In this document: positions 48,199 to 63,208 of the stretch, in pieces
Layout of the letters: each line of letters starts with the position of its first letter
Position numbering within the stretch: the first letter of the stretch is position 1
DNA from: Hellea sp.
GTDB lineage: Bacteria > Pseudomonadota > Alphaproteobacteria > Caulobacterales > Maricaulaceae
DNA: 64,000 nucleotides
Reading direction: 5' to 3'
NCBI GenBank assembly: GCA_020629545.1
Contig: JAHDDC010000001.1
Span: 62,001 to 126,000, forward strand
Program-made: the position numbers and the translations under genes
The notes under the pieces: generated by a model
What the model saw: the letters and a program-made list of their open reading frames with translations, nothing else
What the model was told of the DNA's origin: nothing
Database searches by the model: none

Positions 48199-49254
48199 TT
48201 AGTAACGACCTTTGCGGAACATGACTGTTCCAAGTTGTCCATCCTGCCGCATATCAACACCTTTGTAGCTTAGCTCATTGCGCAGGCGTTCCATGTCGCC
48301 ACCATACGTAATATTCATGAGCGCTCCATCTTTAGACAATGCATCCAATCGGGCCCCTTGAATTTGCGCCGAATTATTGATGATAGACTGCAACCAGATC
48401 CAATCACTATGACTGCGATACAGCACTGACACCGGCATCGAGACGGCGTTTTGAGCAAGAGTTGCAGATGCAGACTTCCAATCATCCTCTACCCGGCTCA
48501 TAACCGCCCAGGCTGCATCTTCGTAACTCGGGCTAGTAACTGATCCTAAGTCTTTTCGAAGACCGCTATCAATAGAAACGTCCGACATCCGAACCTGTAT
48601 ACCGCCAAGCGCAGGCTCTGCATTCACGACTAATACTTGCCGCGCCCCGAACAAACCACCAAGGCGCTTGAGAGCCGCAATATCGACATTTGCCGCCTGG
48701 GAACTGCTGATCAGGCTATCATTTCCACTTCCCAATGTAATGGGCTCAACGGGAGTCAATGAATTGGAAAAAGCACCAGTCGCCCAGACCGCATGCCAGT
48801 CGTTTGGTGTCCAAAGCCCGTTGCCTGAAAGAACAGGAACGATCAGACGTTTCTCGGCTTGGCTGGACATCATTGTCATGCCTTGAGCCTCTAGATAGCG
48901 TTTTACCTCTGACGGAACGAAGGAGACCGTTACATCTCCGAGATATCTCTGTGTAGATCGTTTCTCATTTGAAACCTGCAATGCGCGGATCATTCTCGCG
49001 ATTACTTCTGGACTGACATTTGAGAAATCTTTTCCAGCCCTTTGAGACGGGAGTGTTAAGCGATTGAGAAGTATTTCTGCGGCGCGAATTTGCCCTTCGG
49101 TATTCGCCGCGACCTGCGCTTCAATCGCATTGCTACCCGTGGCATCCACCTTTACCCCTGCAACAGTGAATGGGTCACCAGCGAATGCCGTAGAAACGCC
49201 CACCCAGAATAGAACGAAAGCGAAATATATACGTTTAATCATAGGATGATTCAC
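48199..49254 (-). CDS. DUF2066 domain protein, exported
   Basis: 351 residues. A signal peptide (about 1-25, ending AFAG) precedes the DUF2066 region (FTVAGVKVDATGSNAIEAQ, AEILLNRLTLPS). The function is unknown. The pairing of DUF2066 with hdaA on one transcript is widespread in alphaproteobacteria as I recall it. A GANTC site (49248-49252) overlaps the start region. Confidence 0.82.
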   Translation of the reverse strand: MNHPMIKRIYFAFVLFWVGVSTAFAGDPFTVAGVKVDATGSNAIEAQVAANTEGQIRAAEILLNRLTLPSQRAGKDFSNVSPEVIARMIRALQVSNEKRSTQRYLGDVTVSFVPSEVKRYLEAQGMTMMSSQAEKRLIVPVLSGNGLWTPNDWHAVWATGAFSNSLTPVEPITLGSGNDSLISSSQAANVDIAALKRLGGLFGARQVLVVNAEPALGGIQVRMSDVSIDSGLRKDLGSVTSPSYEDAAWAVMSRVEDDWKSASATLAQNAVSMPVSVLYRSHSDWIWLQSIINNSAQIQGARLDALSKDGALMNITYGGDMERLRNELSYKGVDMRQDGQLGTVMFRKGRY

Positions 49255-49378
49255 TAAACGGATTTTGGCCGATTTAAAAGAGGAATTGCATCTGTTTTGC
49301 AGTAAATTCCAATTGCCACTTGCACGCAGCGCCTTTTTAGGTTTGTAAGCGTTTCAGGAATTAGATGAGGAAATTTGC

Positions 49379-50407
49379 GTGACCGACAAAACATCATCCC
49401 AAGGTCTTACCTATGCAGATGCAGGTGTCAGTATCGAAAAAGGCGATGCCCTAATTGATCGTATTAAGCCTATGGCGAAATCGACGAGCAGACCTGGCGC
49501 AGATGTCGCTTTAGGCGGATTTGGTGGTGCTTTTGATCTCAAAGCCGCCGGTTTCAGTGATCCCGTCCTTGTTTCGGGAACTGACGGCGTTGGCACCAAG
49601 TTACGGATTGCCATTGATACTGACGTTCTGGATACGGTTGGCATCGATCTTGTGGCTATGTGCGTCAATGACGTCTTAGCCCAAGGCGCGGAGCCTCTTT
49701 ACTTTTTAGACTATTTTGCAACAGGGCATCTAGATAATGATAGGGCCGCATCTGTGATTTCAGGGATTGCGGAAGGCTGCCGCCAATCCAGATGTGCGTT
49801 GATCGGCGGGGAAACCGCCGAAATGCCCGGCATGTATGAAGGGAAAGACTTCGATTTAGCCGGCTTTGTTGTAGGCGCGGCAGAGCGTGACGGACTATTG
49901 CCGCTCAAAGATGAAATGGAAGCCGGAGACATGCTGGTTGGCATTATGTCAAGCGGACCACATTCAAACGGCTATTCACTTATAAGAAAAGTTGTTGAAC
50001 TTTCGGGACTGTCTTGGCAGGCCCCAGCTCCATTCGATCCAGAAAAAAATCTGGCGGAAGCCCTTTTAACTCCAACAAAAATCTATGTCCAATCCGTGCT
50101 ACCTCTGGTTCGCGAAGGATTGATCAAGGGTATCGCCCATATAACCGGCGGCGGGCTGACCGAAAACACACCGCGCATGTTGCCAGACCATTTAACACCG
50201 AAATATGACATGTCGAGCTGGGAAAGGCCGGCTGTCTTCAAGTGGCTACAAGAAACCGGAAATATCGCTGAAGCCGAAATGCAGCGGGCATTTAATTGTG
50301 GCATTGGTATGGTTCTCGCTGTGTCTAGCGATAAAGCCGATCTTGTTGTTGAGAAGCTGATGGAAAACAGCGAAACCGCGATGATCATTGGTAAGTTAAA
50401 CGCCTGA
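49379..50407 (+). CDS. purM: phosphoribosylformylglycinamidine cyclo-ligase
   Basis: 342 residues from GTG 49379 with GAGGAAA upstream. [38 protein letters not shown] and [14 protein letters not shown] are conserved in PurM. It closes the imidazole ring (AIR synthesis) in purine synthesis. It is followed directly by purN (TGATG overlap). Confidence 0.96.
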   Translation: MTDKTSSQGLTYADAGVSIEKGDALIDRIKPMAKSTSRPGADVALGGFGGAFDLKAAGFSDPVLVSGTDGVGTKLRIAIDTDVLDTVGIDLVAMCVNDVLAQGAEPLYFLDYFATGHLDNDRAASVISGIAEGCRQSRCALIGGETAEMPGMYEGKDFDLAGFVVGAAERDGLLPLKDEMEAGDMLVGIMSSGPHSNGYSLIRKVVELSGLSWQAPAPFDPEKNLAEALLTPTKIYVQSVLPLVREGLIKGIAHITGGGLTENTPRMLPDHLTPKYDMSSWERPAVFKWLQETGNIAEAEMQRAFNCGIGMVLAVSSDKADLVVEKLMENSETAMIIGKLNA

Positions 50408-51003
50408 TGCCGCGTCGCAAAGTCCGAACAGCCATTTTGATATCGGGCCGCGGTTCAAATATGTTGGCCCTTGCCAAAGCGGCGATGAATTCTAATTTCC
50501 CCGCCGAGATTGTACTCGTAATATCCAATAACCCCGAAGCACCTGGCCTGCAACTCGCGACAGATATGCACATTCCGGTTATCGCTATGGATCATTTACA
50601 AGTAAAATCACGAAAGAAATTTGATGCGAAAATGCACAAGCATCTTTTAGACCACCAGGTCGAACTAATCTGTTGCGCAGGCTATATGCGAATATTGTCA
50701 CCCTGGTTTGTATCGAAATGGCCTCGCCGCATCTTGAACATACATCCATCTCTTTTGCCTAAGTATAAAGGACTACATACTCATCAAAGAGTTTTGGAGG
50801 CCGGAGATACTCATCATGGATGTACTGTTCATTACGTCAATGAAGAACTGGATGGTGGCGATGTAATTTTACAAGCCAAAACAAAAGTTAATTCGGAAGA
50901 CACTACGGAAACGCTTTCCATGAAAGTTCAAAAACTTGAACACCCTCTTTATGTTAAATCCCTCGCAAAAGTTGCCAGTTCTTTTGATTTTTCAATATTG
51001 TAA
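50407..51003 (+). CDS. purN: phosphoribosylglycinamide formyltransferase
   Basis: 198 residues. ISGRGSNM (phosphate binding), CAGYMRILSPWFV, NIHPSLLPKYKGL (catalytic Asn and His) and ELDGGDVI (catalytic Asp) are present. It uses 10-formyl-THF to formylate GAR. It is in an operon with purM. Confidence 0.96.
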   Translation: MPRRKVRTAILISGRGSNMLALAKAAMNSNFPAEIVLVISNNPEAPGLQLATDMHIPVIAMDHLQVKSRKKFDAKMHKHLLDHQVELICCAGYMRILSPWFVSKWPRRILNIHPSLLPKYKGLHTHQRVLEAGDTHHGCTVHYVNEELDGGDVILQAKTKVNSEDTTETLSMKVQKLEHPLYVKSLAKVASSFDFSIL

Positions 51004-51108
51004 GGTTTCGCTAACCCTGAATTTTTACATCTTCACAACCACACATTTTGATCTTTAATTAGAATCTTCCGTGTAGTTTCTCAGCATAATCAATGACGCG
51101 GGGGAAAC

Positions 51109-52359
51109 ATGCTTAAGCGGTTTCTACAAGATGATGAGGGCGCAACAGCGATGATATTCGCGCTGGCCATGCCGCTTTTTATCGGCGGGATAGCTTTGGC
51201 GGTCGAACTTGGCCACTGGCATCAAAAGAAGTCAAAATTACAAGATATGGCTGACAATGCAGCTCTGGCTGCAGCTCACGAGGTTATGCTTTTGGGTGAA
51301 ACCGCAAATTACGTCTTCGCGGGAAAAGGGCACGCTCTAGAAAACGGGCATGATTTTAACTCCGGTAGTGTGGATGTCATCAGTCCCCCAACCGTGGGTG
51401 AATTTGCCGGAAAAAACGCTGTTGAGGTTACCGTTAATAAAAAGCAGGAACTGTATTTCACCAAATATTTTGGACAAAAATCGTTGACTTTGGAAACAAA
51501 GGCGACAGCGATGATAATCGATGGTGTTCCAGCTTGTGTGTTATCACTATCACCTGATGCGGGACCAGCATTAGCGTTAGGTGGGTCTGCGAATGTTGAT
51601 GTTCGTGGGTGTGGTGTGCATACGAATTCATCGGCAGCTAATTCAGTTGAAATCGGAAACAACAATTCATTTATGGCTGACTGTTTGAGCACAGTAGGTG
51701 GGATTTCAGCGGGGAATGGATTGAATTTGGGATGCGAAGATGGCGCCCAGGATTATTCTCGAACAGTTAGAGACCCTTATCGGAACACCACTATTCCTGA
51801 CAATGTATCCAGTCTCAGCTGCGCCAGCATTCAGCGGCAAGGTCAAAATAGATATATAAGTTTAAATGGTGCCTCTAGTGGGCGAGTATGCTCGCCTGTC
51901 ACAGCTGGCGGCCTTATCGAGTTTTTAGATCCTGGCACATATTACTTTGACGGGGAAGATTTGACGACCAATTCGTCTAACTCATTGATATTTGGCGAAG
52001 GCGTGACGCTGGTATTTATGAATGGCGCCACTTATAACGGAACGAATGGCGGCAGAATAAACTTGGTTGCCAATGATGAAGGACCATTTGCGGGTTTAGC
52101 TCTATTCTTCGACCCCCTTACAACCACCGACAGTTTTCTGAGAATAAACGGCAATCAAAATTCCCTGATAGAGGGTGTAATTTACGCGCCCACCATGAAC
52201 GTTCAGTTTAACGGTGGTGCCAATCAGAATAGTCGCTGTACACACTTAATCGCAAACACTGTCGACCTTAGAGGCAATTCAGGCTTTACGAATACTGCGT
52301 GTGATGAACTTGGTGCACGGCAAATAGGCGGCGAATCAGGCGTCGCGCTCGTTCAATAG
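51109..52359 (+). CDS. TadG-like pilus-associated protein
   Basis: 416 residues. The N-terminus is of the Tad type: basic start, DDEGATAMIFALAMPLFIGGIALAVELGH helix, then QKKSKLQDMADNAALAAAH. The remainder is a Gly/Asn/Ser-rich, secreted beta-type region, not a von Willebrand domain as in longer TadG. A GGGGGAAA ribosome site precedes the ATG. It is the first of three Tad-type genes with no tad machinery genes nearby. Confidence 0.85.
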   Translation: MLKRFLQDDEGATAMIFALAMPLFIGGIALAVELGHWHQKKSKLQDMADNAALAAAHEVMLLGETANYVFAGKGHALENGHDFNSGSVDVISPPTVGEFAGKNAVEVTVNKKQELYFTKYFGQKSLTLETKATAMIIDGVPACVLSLSPDAGPALALGGSANVDVRGCGVHTNSSAANSVEIGNNNSFMADCLSTVGGISAGNGLNLGCEDGAQDYSRTVRDPYRNTTIPDNVSSLSCASIQRQGQNRYISLNGASSGRVCSPVTAGGLIEFLDPGTYYFDGEDLTTNSSNSLIFGEGVTLVFMNGATYNGTNGGRINLVANDEGPFAGLALFFDPLTTTDSFLRINGNQNSLIEGVIYAPTMNVQFNGGANQNSRCTHLIANTVDLRGNSGFTNTACDELGARQIGGESGVALVQ

Positions 52360-52367
52360 AGGTTTTG

Positions 52368-53012
52368 ATGAAAACTATTTTTAGAAAACTAAAGAACGAC
52401 GACAGCGGTATCGTTTCTGTTGAATTCGCATTGATTGCGCCGATGATGATATTCGGGGCTTTGGTTGCAATAAACCTAGGCTATCAAGTTAATAAGCATC
52501 AAAAACTTGCATCGTCGATCACAGCCGGATCAAATTATCTTCAAAACTATGCATTTGAAGAAAATCTGAACGATATGCGACCAAACTGGAACAGCGATAC
52601 AGAAACAAAATCTGACAGCACTCCTGTTGAGACAGCTAAATTGGTGATTCAATCCGCCTATGGGGACGAGTTGAATTTAGATGAAATCAAAATAAACGCT
52701 TATTGCGGGTGCCCCAATAATAAGGTCCCTGACGAGTCTGGAACCGGAGATTCGGATCCCGATGGTTTTGAGTCTGCTTTAGAACAGCCCGAAACATCAA
52801 ATCGGGATTTTGATTTCACTAATCCAAAACAAGACTATTACACCAAGACGAGAGTATCCTTGTGGCGCAAAGGCGAACTCTGCGCATATGACTGTCCATC
52901 TCAAAGTGGTAGGGCCCGAGTATTGATGGATATCGACATCTACCACAACATGAAAGATCTTTTTGGAAAAGACATCGTTATTCACGAAAAACTAAAGGCG
53001 AGACTAAGATAA
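52368..53012 (+). CDS. TadE-like minor pilin
   Basis: 214 residues from ATG 52368, with AGAGG five bases upstream; the TTG just before is in frame but less likely. The DDSGIVSVEFALIAPMMIFGALVAI helix is the TadE type, including the Glu at +5 of a prepilin-like site. Four Cys residues occur in the secreted part (CGCPNN and CAYDCP). It follows the TadG gene by 8 bp. Confidence 0.85.
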   Translation: MKTIFRKLKNDDSGIVSVEFALIAPMMIFGALVAINLGYQVNKHQKLASSITAGSNYLQNYAFEENLNDMRPNWNSDTETKSDSTPVETAKLVIQSAYGDELNLDEIKINAYCGCPNNKVPDESGTGDSDPDGFESALEQPETSNRDFDFTNPKQDYYTKTRVSLWRKGELCAYDCPSQSGRARVLMDIDIYHNMKDLFGKDIVIHEKLKARLR

Positions 53013-53013
53013 A

Positions 53014-53418
53014 ATGCAAATCCTGCACAAATTCTTACGCAATAAAGACGGTGCAACCGCAGTTGAAGCCGCTATAATTTTTCCTATTTTGTTTATGTGC
53101 TTGTTTGGAATATTTGGTATCGGAAGCTTTATGTACGGGTCGCATCAGGCGCAAAGAACCGTCGAAGCAACGGCAAGGCTAGCCTGGGTGGAACATGAGC
53201 CAACGCGTGACGATCTGTTAGCCTTATTGAATGAAAATATGCAAAATGCGCCGTTCGGCACTTATACCCCGAGTGTGCAGTTGTTGACTCAACACGGCGG
53301 CGAGTATGCAGAACTTTTGGTAGATTACGAATTTACGTTTGATTTCCCGTTTATAAATCAGTTTGAGTTTAATTCGACAGCTAAAACCCAAGTCAAAATC
53401 CGTTCCATGCCGGTCTAA
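53014..53418 (+). CDS. TadE-like minor pilin
   Basis: 134 residues. KDGATAVEAAIIFPILFMCLFGIFGI is the pilin-like N-terminal helix of TadE. The start is two bases after the preceding gene's stop. The remainder is a small secreted domain. It is the last of the TadG-TadE-TadE cluster and is followed by a hairpin shared with ndk. Confidence 0.85.
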   Translation: MQILHKFLRNKDGATAVEAAIIFPILFMCLFGIFGIGSFMYGSHQAQRTVEATARLAWVEHEPTRDDLLALLNENMQNAPFGTYTPSVQLLTQHGGEYAELLVDYEFTFDFPFINQFEFNSTAKTQVKIRSMPV

Positions 53419-53422
53419 AAAT

Positions 53423-53449
53423 AAAAATGGCCGAGCGATTGCCCGGCCA
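53423..53449 (-). terminator. terminator of ndk, also between convergent tadE and ndk
   Basis: A 6-bp stem (53428-53433 with 53444-53449, ten-base loop) is followed on the minus strand by TTTTTATTTTTA. The T tract indicates ndk as the main user; the plus side is A/T-rich but has no T run. Confidence 0.6.
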
Positions 53450-53474
53450 AATAATTCCTACGGTCTAAGACAAA

Positions 53475-53897
53475 TTATCCGACAATCTCATCTTCTGCGA
53501 AAAAGAAGGCGATTTCTTCAACGGCAGTTTCCGGCGCATCGGAACCATGTACCGTATTGGCATCAATCGACTTGGCATACTCTGCCCGGATTGTTCCCGC
53601 ATCAGCCTCGGCCGGGTTTGTCGCACCCATAATTTCGCGGTAACGCACAATCGCATTCTCACCTTCAAGAACCTGAACAACGACGGGGCCAGACATCATG
53701 AACTCTACCAGATCGTTGTAAAATGGACGTTCCTTATGCACGGCGTAAAATCCGCCAGCCTGTTCTTTTGAAAGTCGCAGACGTTTCTGAGCAATAATAC
53801 GAAGACCGGCTTCTTCGATTTTGGCATTTACAAGACCTGTGATGTTACGCTCTGTTGCATCAGGCTTGATGATAGAAAAAGTACGTTGTACGGCCAT
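53475..53897 (-). CDS. ndk: nucleoside diphosphate kinase
   Basis: 140 residues. [10 protein letters not shown] at the N-terminus and [10 protein letters not shown] with the phosphorylated His117 are diagnostic. It balances nucleoside triphosphates. It is a single gene. Confidence 0.97.
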   Translation of the reverse strand: MAVQRTFSIIKPDATERNITGLVNAKIEEAGLRIIAQKRLRLSKEQAGGFYAVHKERPFYNDLVEFMMSGPVVVQVLEGENAIVRYREIMGATNPAEADAGTIRAEYAKSIDANTVHGSDAPETAVEEIAFFFAEDEIVG

Positions 53898-54021
53898 GGA
53901 AATCTCCTATGTCAGGCGCTAAATACAAATTTTAGAATATGAATTCGGGCGCTCTATAACGGGCGTTTGACTATATGTGAAGTCATGATAGTCACCCTTT
54001 TTTGCTAATTTTGATAATATT

Positions 54022-59628
<5,607 letters not shown>

Positions 59629-59637
59629 GCTATTATC

Positions 59638-60483
59638 CTAGAATAAGCGTTCTCTGAGACGACGGAAATATCCAGGATCGCGCGCGCGTTTAACTTCGTC
59701 GTCCAAATTTATGCCAAAGTTATCGAGGAGATCGTAGCTATCCTTATACCACTCGCTTTGAGGGTAATTATATCCTAAAACAGACCCAACAAGTTTGGCT
59801 TCCTCAATAATTCCGATCGAGACATAGGACTCCACTAGTCTATGCATCGCTTCCTCGACATGTGATGTCGTATCGAAATCTGATACGACTGTTTTGAAGC
59901 GGCCTATAGCTGCCAAATGCTGATTTTCTTTCAGATAATAGCGGCCAACAGCCATTTCTTTTCCTGCAAGATGATCATGTGTAAGCTCCAGCTTTAACCG
60001 GGCGTCCCGCGCGTAATCGCTTTCTGGATATCGCCTAACAACCTGCTGCAGCGCAGCCTCCGCACTTGTCGTTGTCGCCTGATCCCGTCCAACATCATAA
60101 ATTTGATCATAATAGGACATAGCCACAAGATAATATGCGTAAGGTGTACTTTCGTTACCTGGATGAAGGCTGATAAAACGCTGCGCGGTTGAAACAGCCT
60201 CTTCATAATCAGCGGATAGATAATTCGCGTAAGCCGTCATCAACATTGAACGCCGGGCCCATTTGGAAAATGGATGTTGACGTTCGACCTCTTGAAAAAA
60301 CAACTTCGCTTTTGCGAGGTCATTTTTTTCCATAAAATCCATTCCGGAATTATAAATATTTTCAGCTGGCCGCTCCACATATGCCAACTTCTCTTTCTTA
60401 GATCCGCCCAATGTCGAACAGGCTGATATGGTCAGCAAAACAAGCAAGCCGACCGACAATTTCGAACATAATTTTTGTGGCAT
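59638..60483 (-). CDS. bamD: outer membrane protein assembly factor BamD
   Basis: 281 residues. Lipobox ISAC, then five TPR-like repeats (AKLFFQEVERQHPFSKWARRS and others) and the RYLFLKENQ/YYLKENQHLAAIGRF region. It is the lipoprotein that activates BamA. It follows lpxC by 81 bp, the usual alphaproteobacterial order. Confidence 0.93.
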   Translation of the reverse strand: MPQKLCSKLSVGLLVLLTISACSTLGGSKKEKLAYVERPAENIYNSGMDFMEKNDLAKAKLFFQEVERQHPFSKWARRSMLMTAYANYLSADYEEAVSTAQRFISLHPGNESTPYAYYLVAMSYYDQIYDVGRDQATTTSAEAALQQVVRRYPESDYARDARLKLELTHDHLAGKEMAVGRYYLKENQHLAAIGRFKTVVSDFDTTSHVEEAMHRLVESYVSIGIIEEAKLVGSVLGYNYPQSEWYKDSYDLLDNFGINLDDEVKRARDPGYFRRLRERLF

Positions 60484-60564
60484 GAAAAGCTCTTACTTGA
60501 TTCTAAAGAATGTATTGAGGAGGCTTGTAACTGAGAAACTCAGCGGGGAAAAGTGAGAATAATG

Positions 60565-61473
60565 TTAGGCTAGGACTGAATCGCAGCCTATTTCATTCTT
60601 TTCTGAGGGTAATGTGATAAATCGCCAGGCTGTAGGGTCCGCAAAAAATGCGGTCAGCAACTCATGATTTAGTCCATGCCCCCCTCTGACTGTCGTTATC
60701 TTTCCTAAAACCGGACCAGCCAGGTAAAGGTCTCCCATCAAATCCAAAGCCTTGTGCCGCACAAATTCGTCGTTATATCGCAAGCCGCCGGGATTAAGAA
60801 CCTTGTCTCCATCAACGACGATCGCATTCTCATAAGACCCACCTTTACTAAGGCCGGCTTCGCGAAGCGCGGCGACCTCGTGAGCTCTCGCAAAGGTGCG
60901 CGCCGATGCGAGGCGATCCCTGAACGATCTCGTATCAGGTTCAATTTCCATGCGCTGTCTTCCAATCGCGGCATCTTTGAAATCAATGGTAACATCAAGA
61001 TAAAGAGACTTGTATGGCTCGATACGGCCGAACTTACTACCGTCGTTAATCTCAACCGCCTTCAGAACCTCCACATATCGTCTTGGCGCAGGCTGTTTCA
61101 AAATACCAACTTGCTCAATCAACTTTAAAAACGGTTCACTACTTCCATCAAGAGCAGGTAATTCCTGACCATCCATATCTACAATTAAATTATCTATTCC
61201 AACTGACGCCAATGCAGCCATCAAATGTTCAATTGTCGAGATTTTAACCCCCGCCTTATTGGATAAGGTTGTACAATTTTTCACACTCGTCACCGCGTCC
61301 GGCTTAACGGCAACTCTATTGTCTCGATCTGTGATGTCGGTTCGGACAAACACAATTCCCGTCCCGACCGGCGCAGGCTTTAATGCCACGCGCGTATGTT
61401 CGCCGCCATGCAGCTCAACGCCTGCAAATAATGTCGGAGCTTTGATCGTGGATTGTCGCCTAACAGGAACCAA
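60565..61473 (-). CDS. lpxC: UDP-3-O-acyl-N-acetylglucosamine deacetylase
   Basis: 302 residues from TTG 61473, with AAAAGG eight bases upstream; there is no ATG near. Zinc ligands are in ISTIEHLMAALASVGIDN and in FVRHKALDLMGDLYLAG; the final His is in HGLNHEL. It commits the cell to lipid A synthesis. It stands between ftsZ and bamD, separated from ftsZ by a terminator. Confidence 0.96.
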   Translation of the reverse strand: MVPVRRQSTIKAPTLFAGVELHGGEHTRVALKPAPVGTGIVFVRTDITDRDNRVAVKPDAVTSVKNCTTLSNKAGVKISTIEHLMAALASVGIDNLIVDMDGQELPALDGSSEPFLKLIEQVGILKQPAPRRYVEVLKAVEINDGSKFGRIEPYKSLYLDVTIDFKDAAIGRQRMEIEPDTRSFRDRLASARTFARAHEVAALREAGLSKGGSYENAIVVDGDKVLNPGGLRYNDEFVRHKALDLMGDLYLAGPVLGKITTVRGGHGLNHELLTAFFADPTAWRFITLPSEKNEIGCDSVLA

Positions 61474-61614
61474 TTTATATACCTTTTTATGTCCCCGTTA
61501 ACTACGGCGTGAAGCCATCGCCCACAATAAAAGACCTGTTTCCAATTGTTTCGCAAGATGACAATACAGTCATTCAGCAGTCATAATCATTCCAATTATC
61601 AGCCTTTCAGCCAT

Positions 61615-61639
61615 AAAAAAAGCCCCGCTTATGCAGGGC
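61615..61639 (-). terminator. Rho-independent terminator downstream of ftsZ
   Basis: A 7-bp GC-rich stem (61622-61628 with 61633-61639, four-base loop) has one mismatch that becomes a G-U pair in minus-strand RNA. Seven T follow (61621 down to 61615). Confidence 0.8.
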
Positions 61640-61659
61640 CTTATTAATTCTTGGTCAGA

Positions 61660-63105
61660 TTAGCGTGACTGACGCCTGAGAAATGCTGGTATTTCTAACT
61701 CATCATCGACATCATCACCAAAGAGATCTCCGGTATTTTGTTTCTTTGGGCGCGAGGGGGGCTTAGTGGAGACCGGTATAGCTTTTTTCCGTCCGAAAAA
61801 TCCAAATGGCCGTTTTACGACTGTTTGAGGTTGCGGATCGGCAACGGGTTCAGCCTGCACGTGTTGTCGCGAAGGAGCTGGTGTAGGGGCCGGAACCGGT
61901 GCAGGTTCTGTTATAGGCATAGGCGGCGGCACGATATCTGTAGGCGTTGTCGCGCGCGACGTATTTGCCTGGGCAATATATGCAGGCTCGATATCGGCTT
62001 CTATTTCCTCTAGCGACGGAATATCATCCTCATCAATTATAGCGACAGGCTCTTGTGTAGCTCTCAAAGACCCTGCACTTTCTCGCAAACGGGAAATATT
62101 AGCGTCCAAACTAGACTGGACAACTGGCGAAACGCCCTCATATGCTCCGACACCTGTCGCAACAACTGACACTCGAACGATACCATCAAGATCGGGATCA
62201 AGCGCCGAACCAATGATAATATTGGCATCTTGGTCAACTTGCGAACGGATAAGGCTTGCCGCCTCATCTACTTCGTAAAGCGTCAGATCCTTACCGCCAG
62301 TAATATTTATGAGTACGCCGCGAGCGCCCTTCAAAGAAACGTCATCTAATAGCGGGTTGGAAATGGCACTTTCAGCGGCTTCCACGGCTCGGCGCTCACC
62401 AGTTGCTTCGCCAGTTCCCATCATGGCTTTGCCCATTTCATCCATAATTGTACGGACGTCATTAAAATCAAGATTTATAAGCCCTGGGACAACCATCAGA
62501 TCAGTAATTCCGCGAACGCCAGAGTTTAACACTTCGTCAGCCATCGCGAACGCGTCCGTCATGGTCGTTTGTTCGGTCGCAATTCTAAACAAATTCTGAT
62601 TTGGGATCACAATCAGAGTATCAACGGCATCAGAAAGGCGATCAATGCCTTCTTCCGCTATTGTCATCCGGCGTGAACCTTCGAACTGAAATGGCTTGGT
62701 TACAATTGCAACGGTTAAAATGCCTTTGTCTCGGGCAGCGCGCGCGATTACGGGCGCAGCCCCTGTACCTGTACCGCCGCCCATACCGGCCGCAACGAAT
62801 AACATATGAGCGCCTTCGAGCTGTTCAAGAATTTCGCCCATAGAGTCCTCAGCAGATTGCTCGCCTACCTCAGGCTTCATACCTGCGCCGAGTCCTTGCG
62901 TAATACCGCTGCCCATTTGGATACGTCTATCTGCTTTAGAGAAAGCTAGCGCTTGAGCGTCCGTATTTGCAACAACGAACTCAACGCCCTCAAGTCCGGA
63001 GGAAATCATATTATTAACTGCATTCCCGCCTGCTCCGCCAACGCCGATCACGACGATACGGGGTTTAATTTCAACAGACTTGGGAAGCGAAAGATTTATG
63101 CTCAT
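61660..63105 (-). CDS. ftsZ: cell division protein FtsZ
   Basis: 481 residues. [13 protein letters not shown] (GTP binding), [13 protein letters not shown] (tubulin signature), [11 protein letters not shown] (T7 loop) and a Pro-rich linker of about 110 residues ending in the [13 protein letters not shown] tail that binds FtsA. Its long linker resembles that of Caulobacterales. AAGGG precedes the ATG at a 6-base spacing. A CtrA-like box lies 53-67 bases upstream. Confidence 0.98.
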   Translation of the reverse strand: MSINLSLPKSVEIKPRIVVIGVGGAGGNAVNNMISSGLEGVEFVVANTDAQALAFSKADRRIQMGSGITQGLGAGMKPEVGEQSAEDSMGEILEQLEGAHMLFVAAGMGGGTGTGAAPVIARAARDKGILTVAIVTKPFQFEGSRRMTIAEEGIDRLSDAVDTLIVIPNQNLFRIATEQTTMTDAFAMADEVLNSGVRGITDLMVVPGLINLDFNDVRTIMDEMGKAMMGTGEATGERRAVEAAESAISNPLLDDVSLKGARGVLINITGGKDLTLYEVDEAASLIRSQVDQDANIIIGSALDPDLDGIVRVSVVATGVGAYEGVSPVVQSSLDANISRLRESAGSLRATQEPVAIIDEDDIPSLEEIEADIEPAYIAQANTSRATTPTDIVPPPMPITEPAPVPAPTPAPSRQHVQAEPVADPQPQTVVKRPFGFFGRKKAIPVSTKPPSRPKKQNTGDLFGDDVDDELEIPAFLRRQSR

Positions 63106-63157
63106 GACTCGCCCTTAAATTATGGTTTGCATTTCGTTAATTTGTGCCTGAAATCTG

Positions 63158-63172
63158 TTAAACAGGTCTTAA
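63158..63172. promoter_or_regulatory. CtrA-like box between ftsA and ftsZ
   Basis: TTAAACAGGTCTTAA fits TTAA-N7-TTAA exactly; on the minus (coding) strand the second half-site is TTAAC. It lies 53-67 bases before the ftsZ start. In Caulobacter CtrA represses ftsZ in swarmer cells. Function here is inferred. Confidence 0.5.
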
Positions 63173-63208
63173 TAAACTCGAATGAAACCTTAAATAATGT
63201 GCAATATC

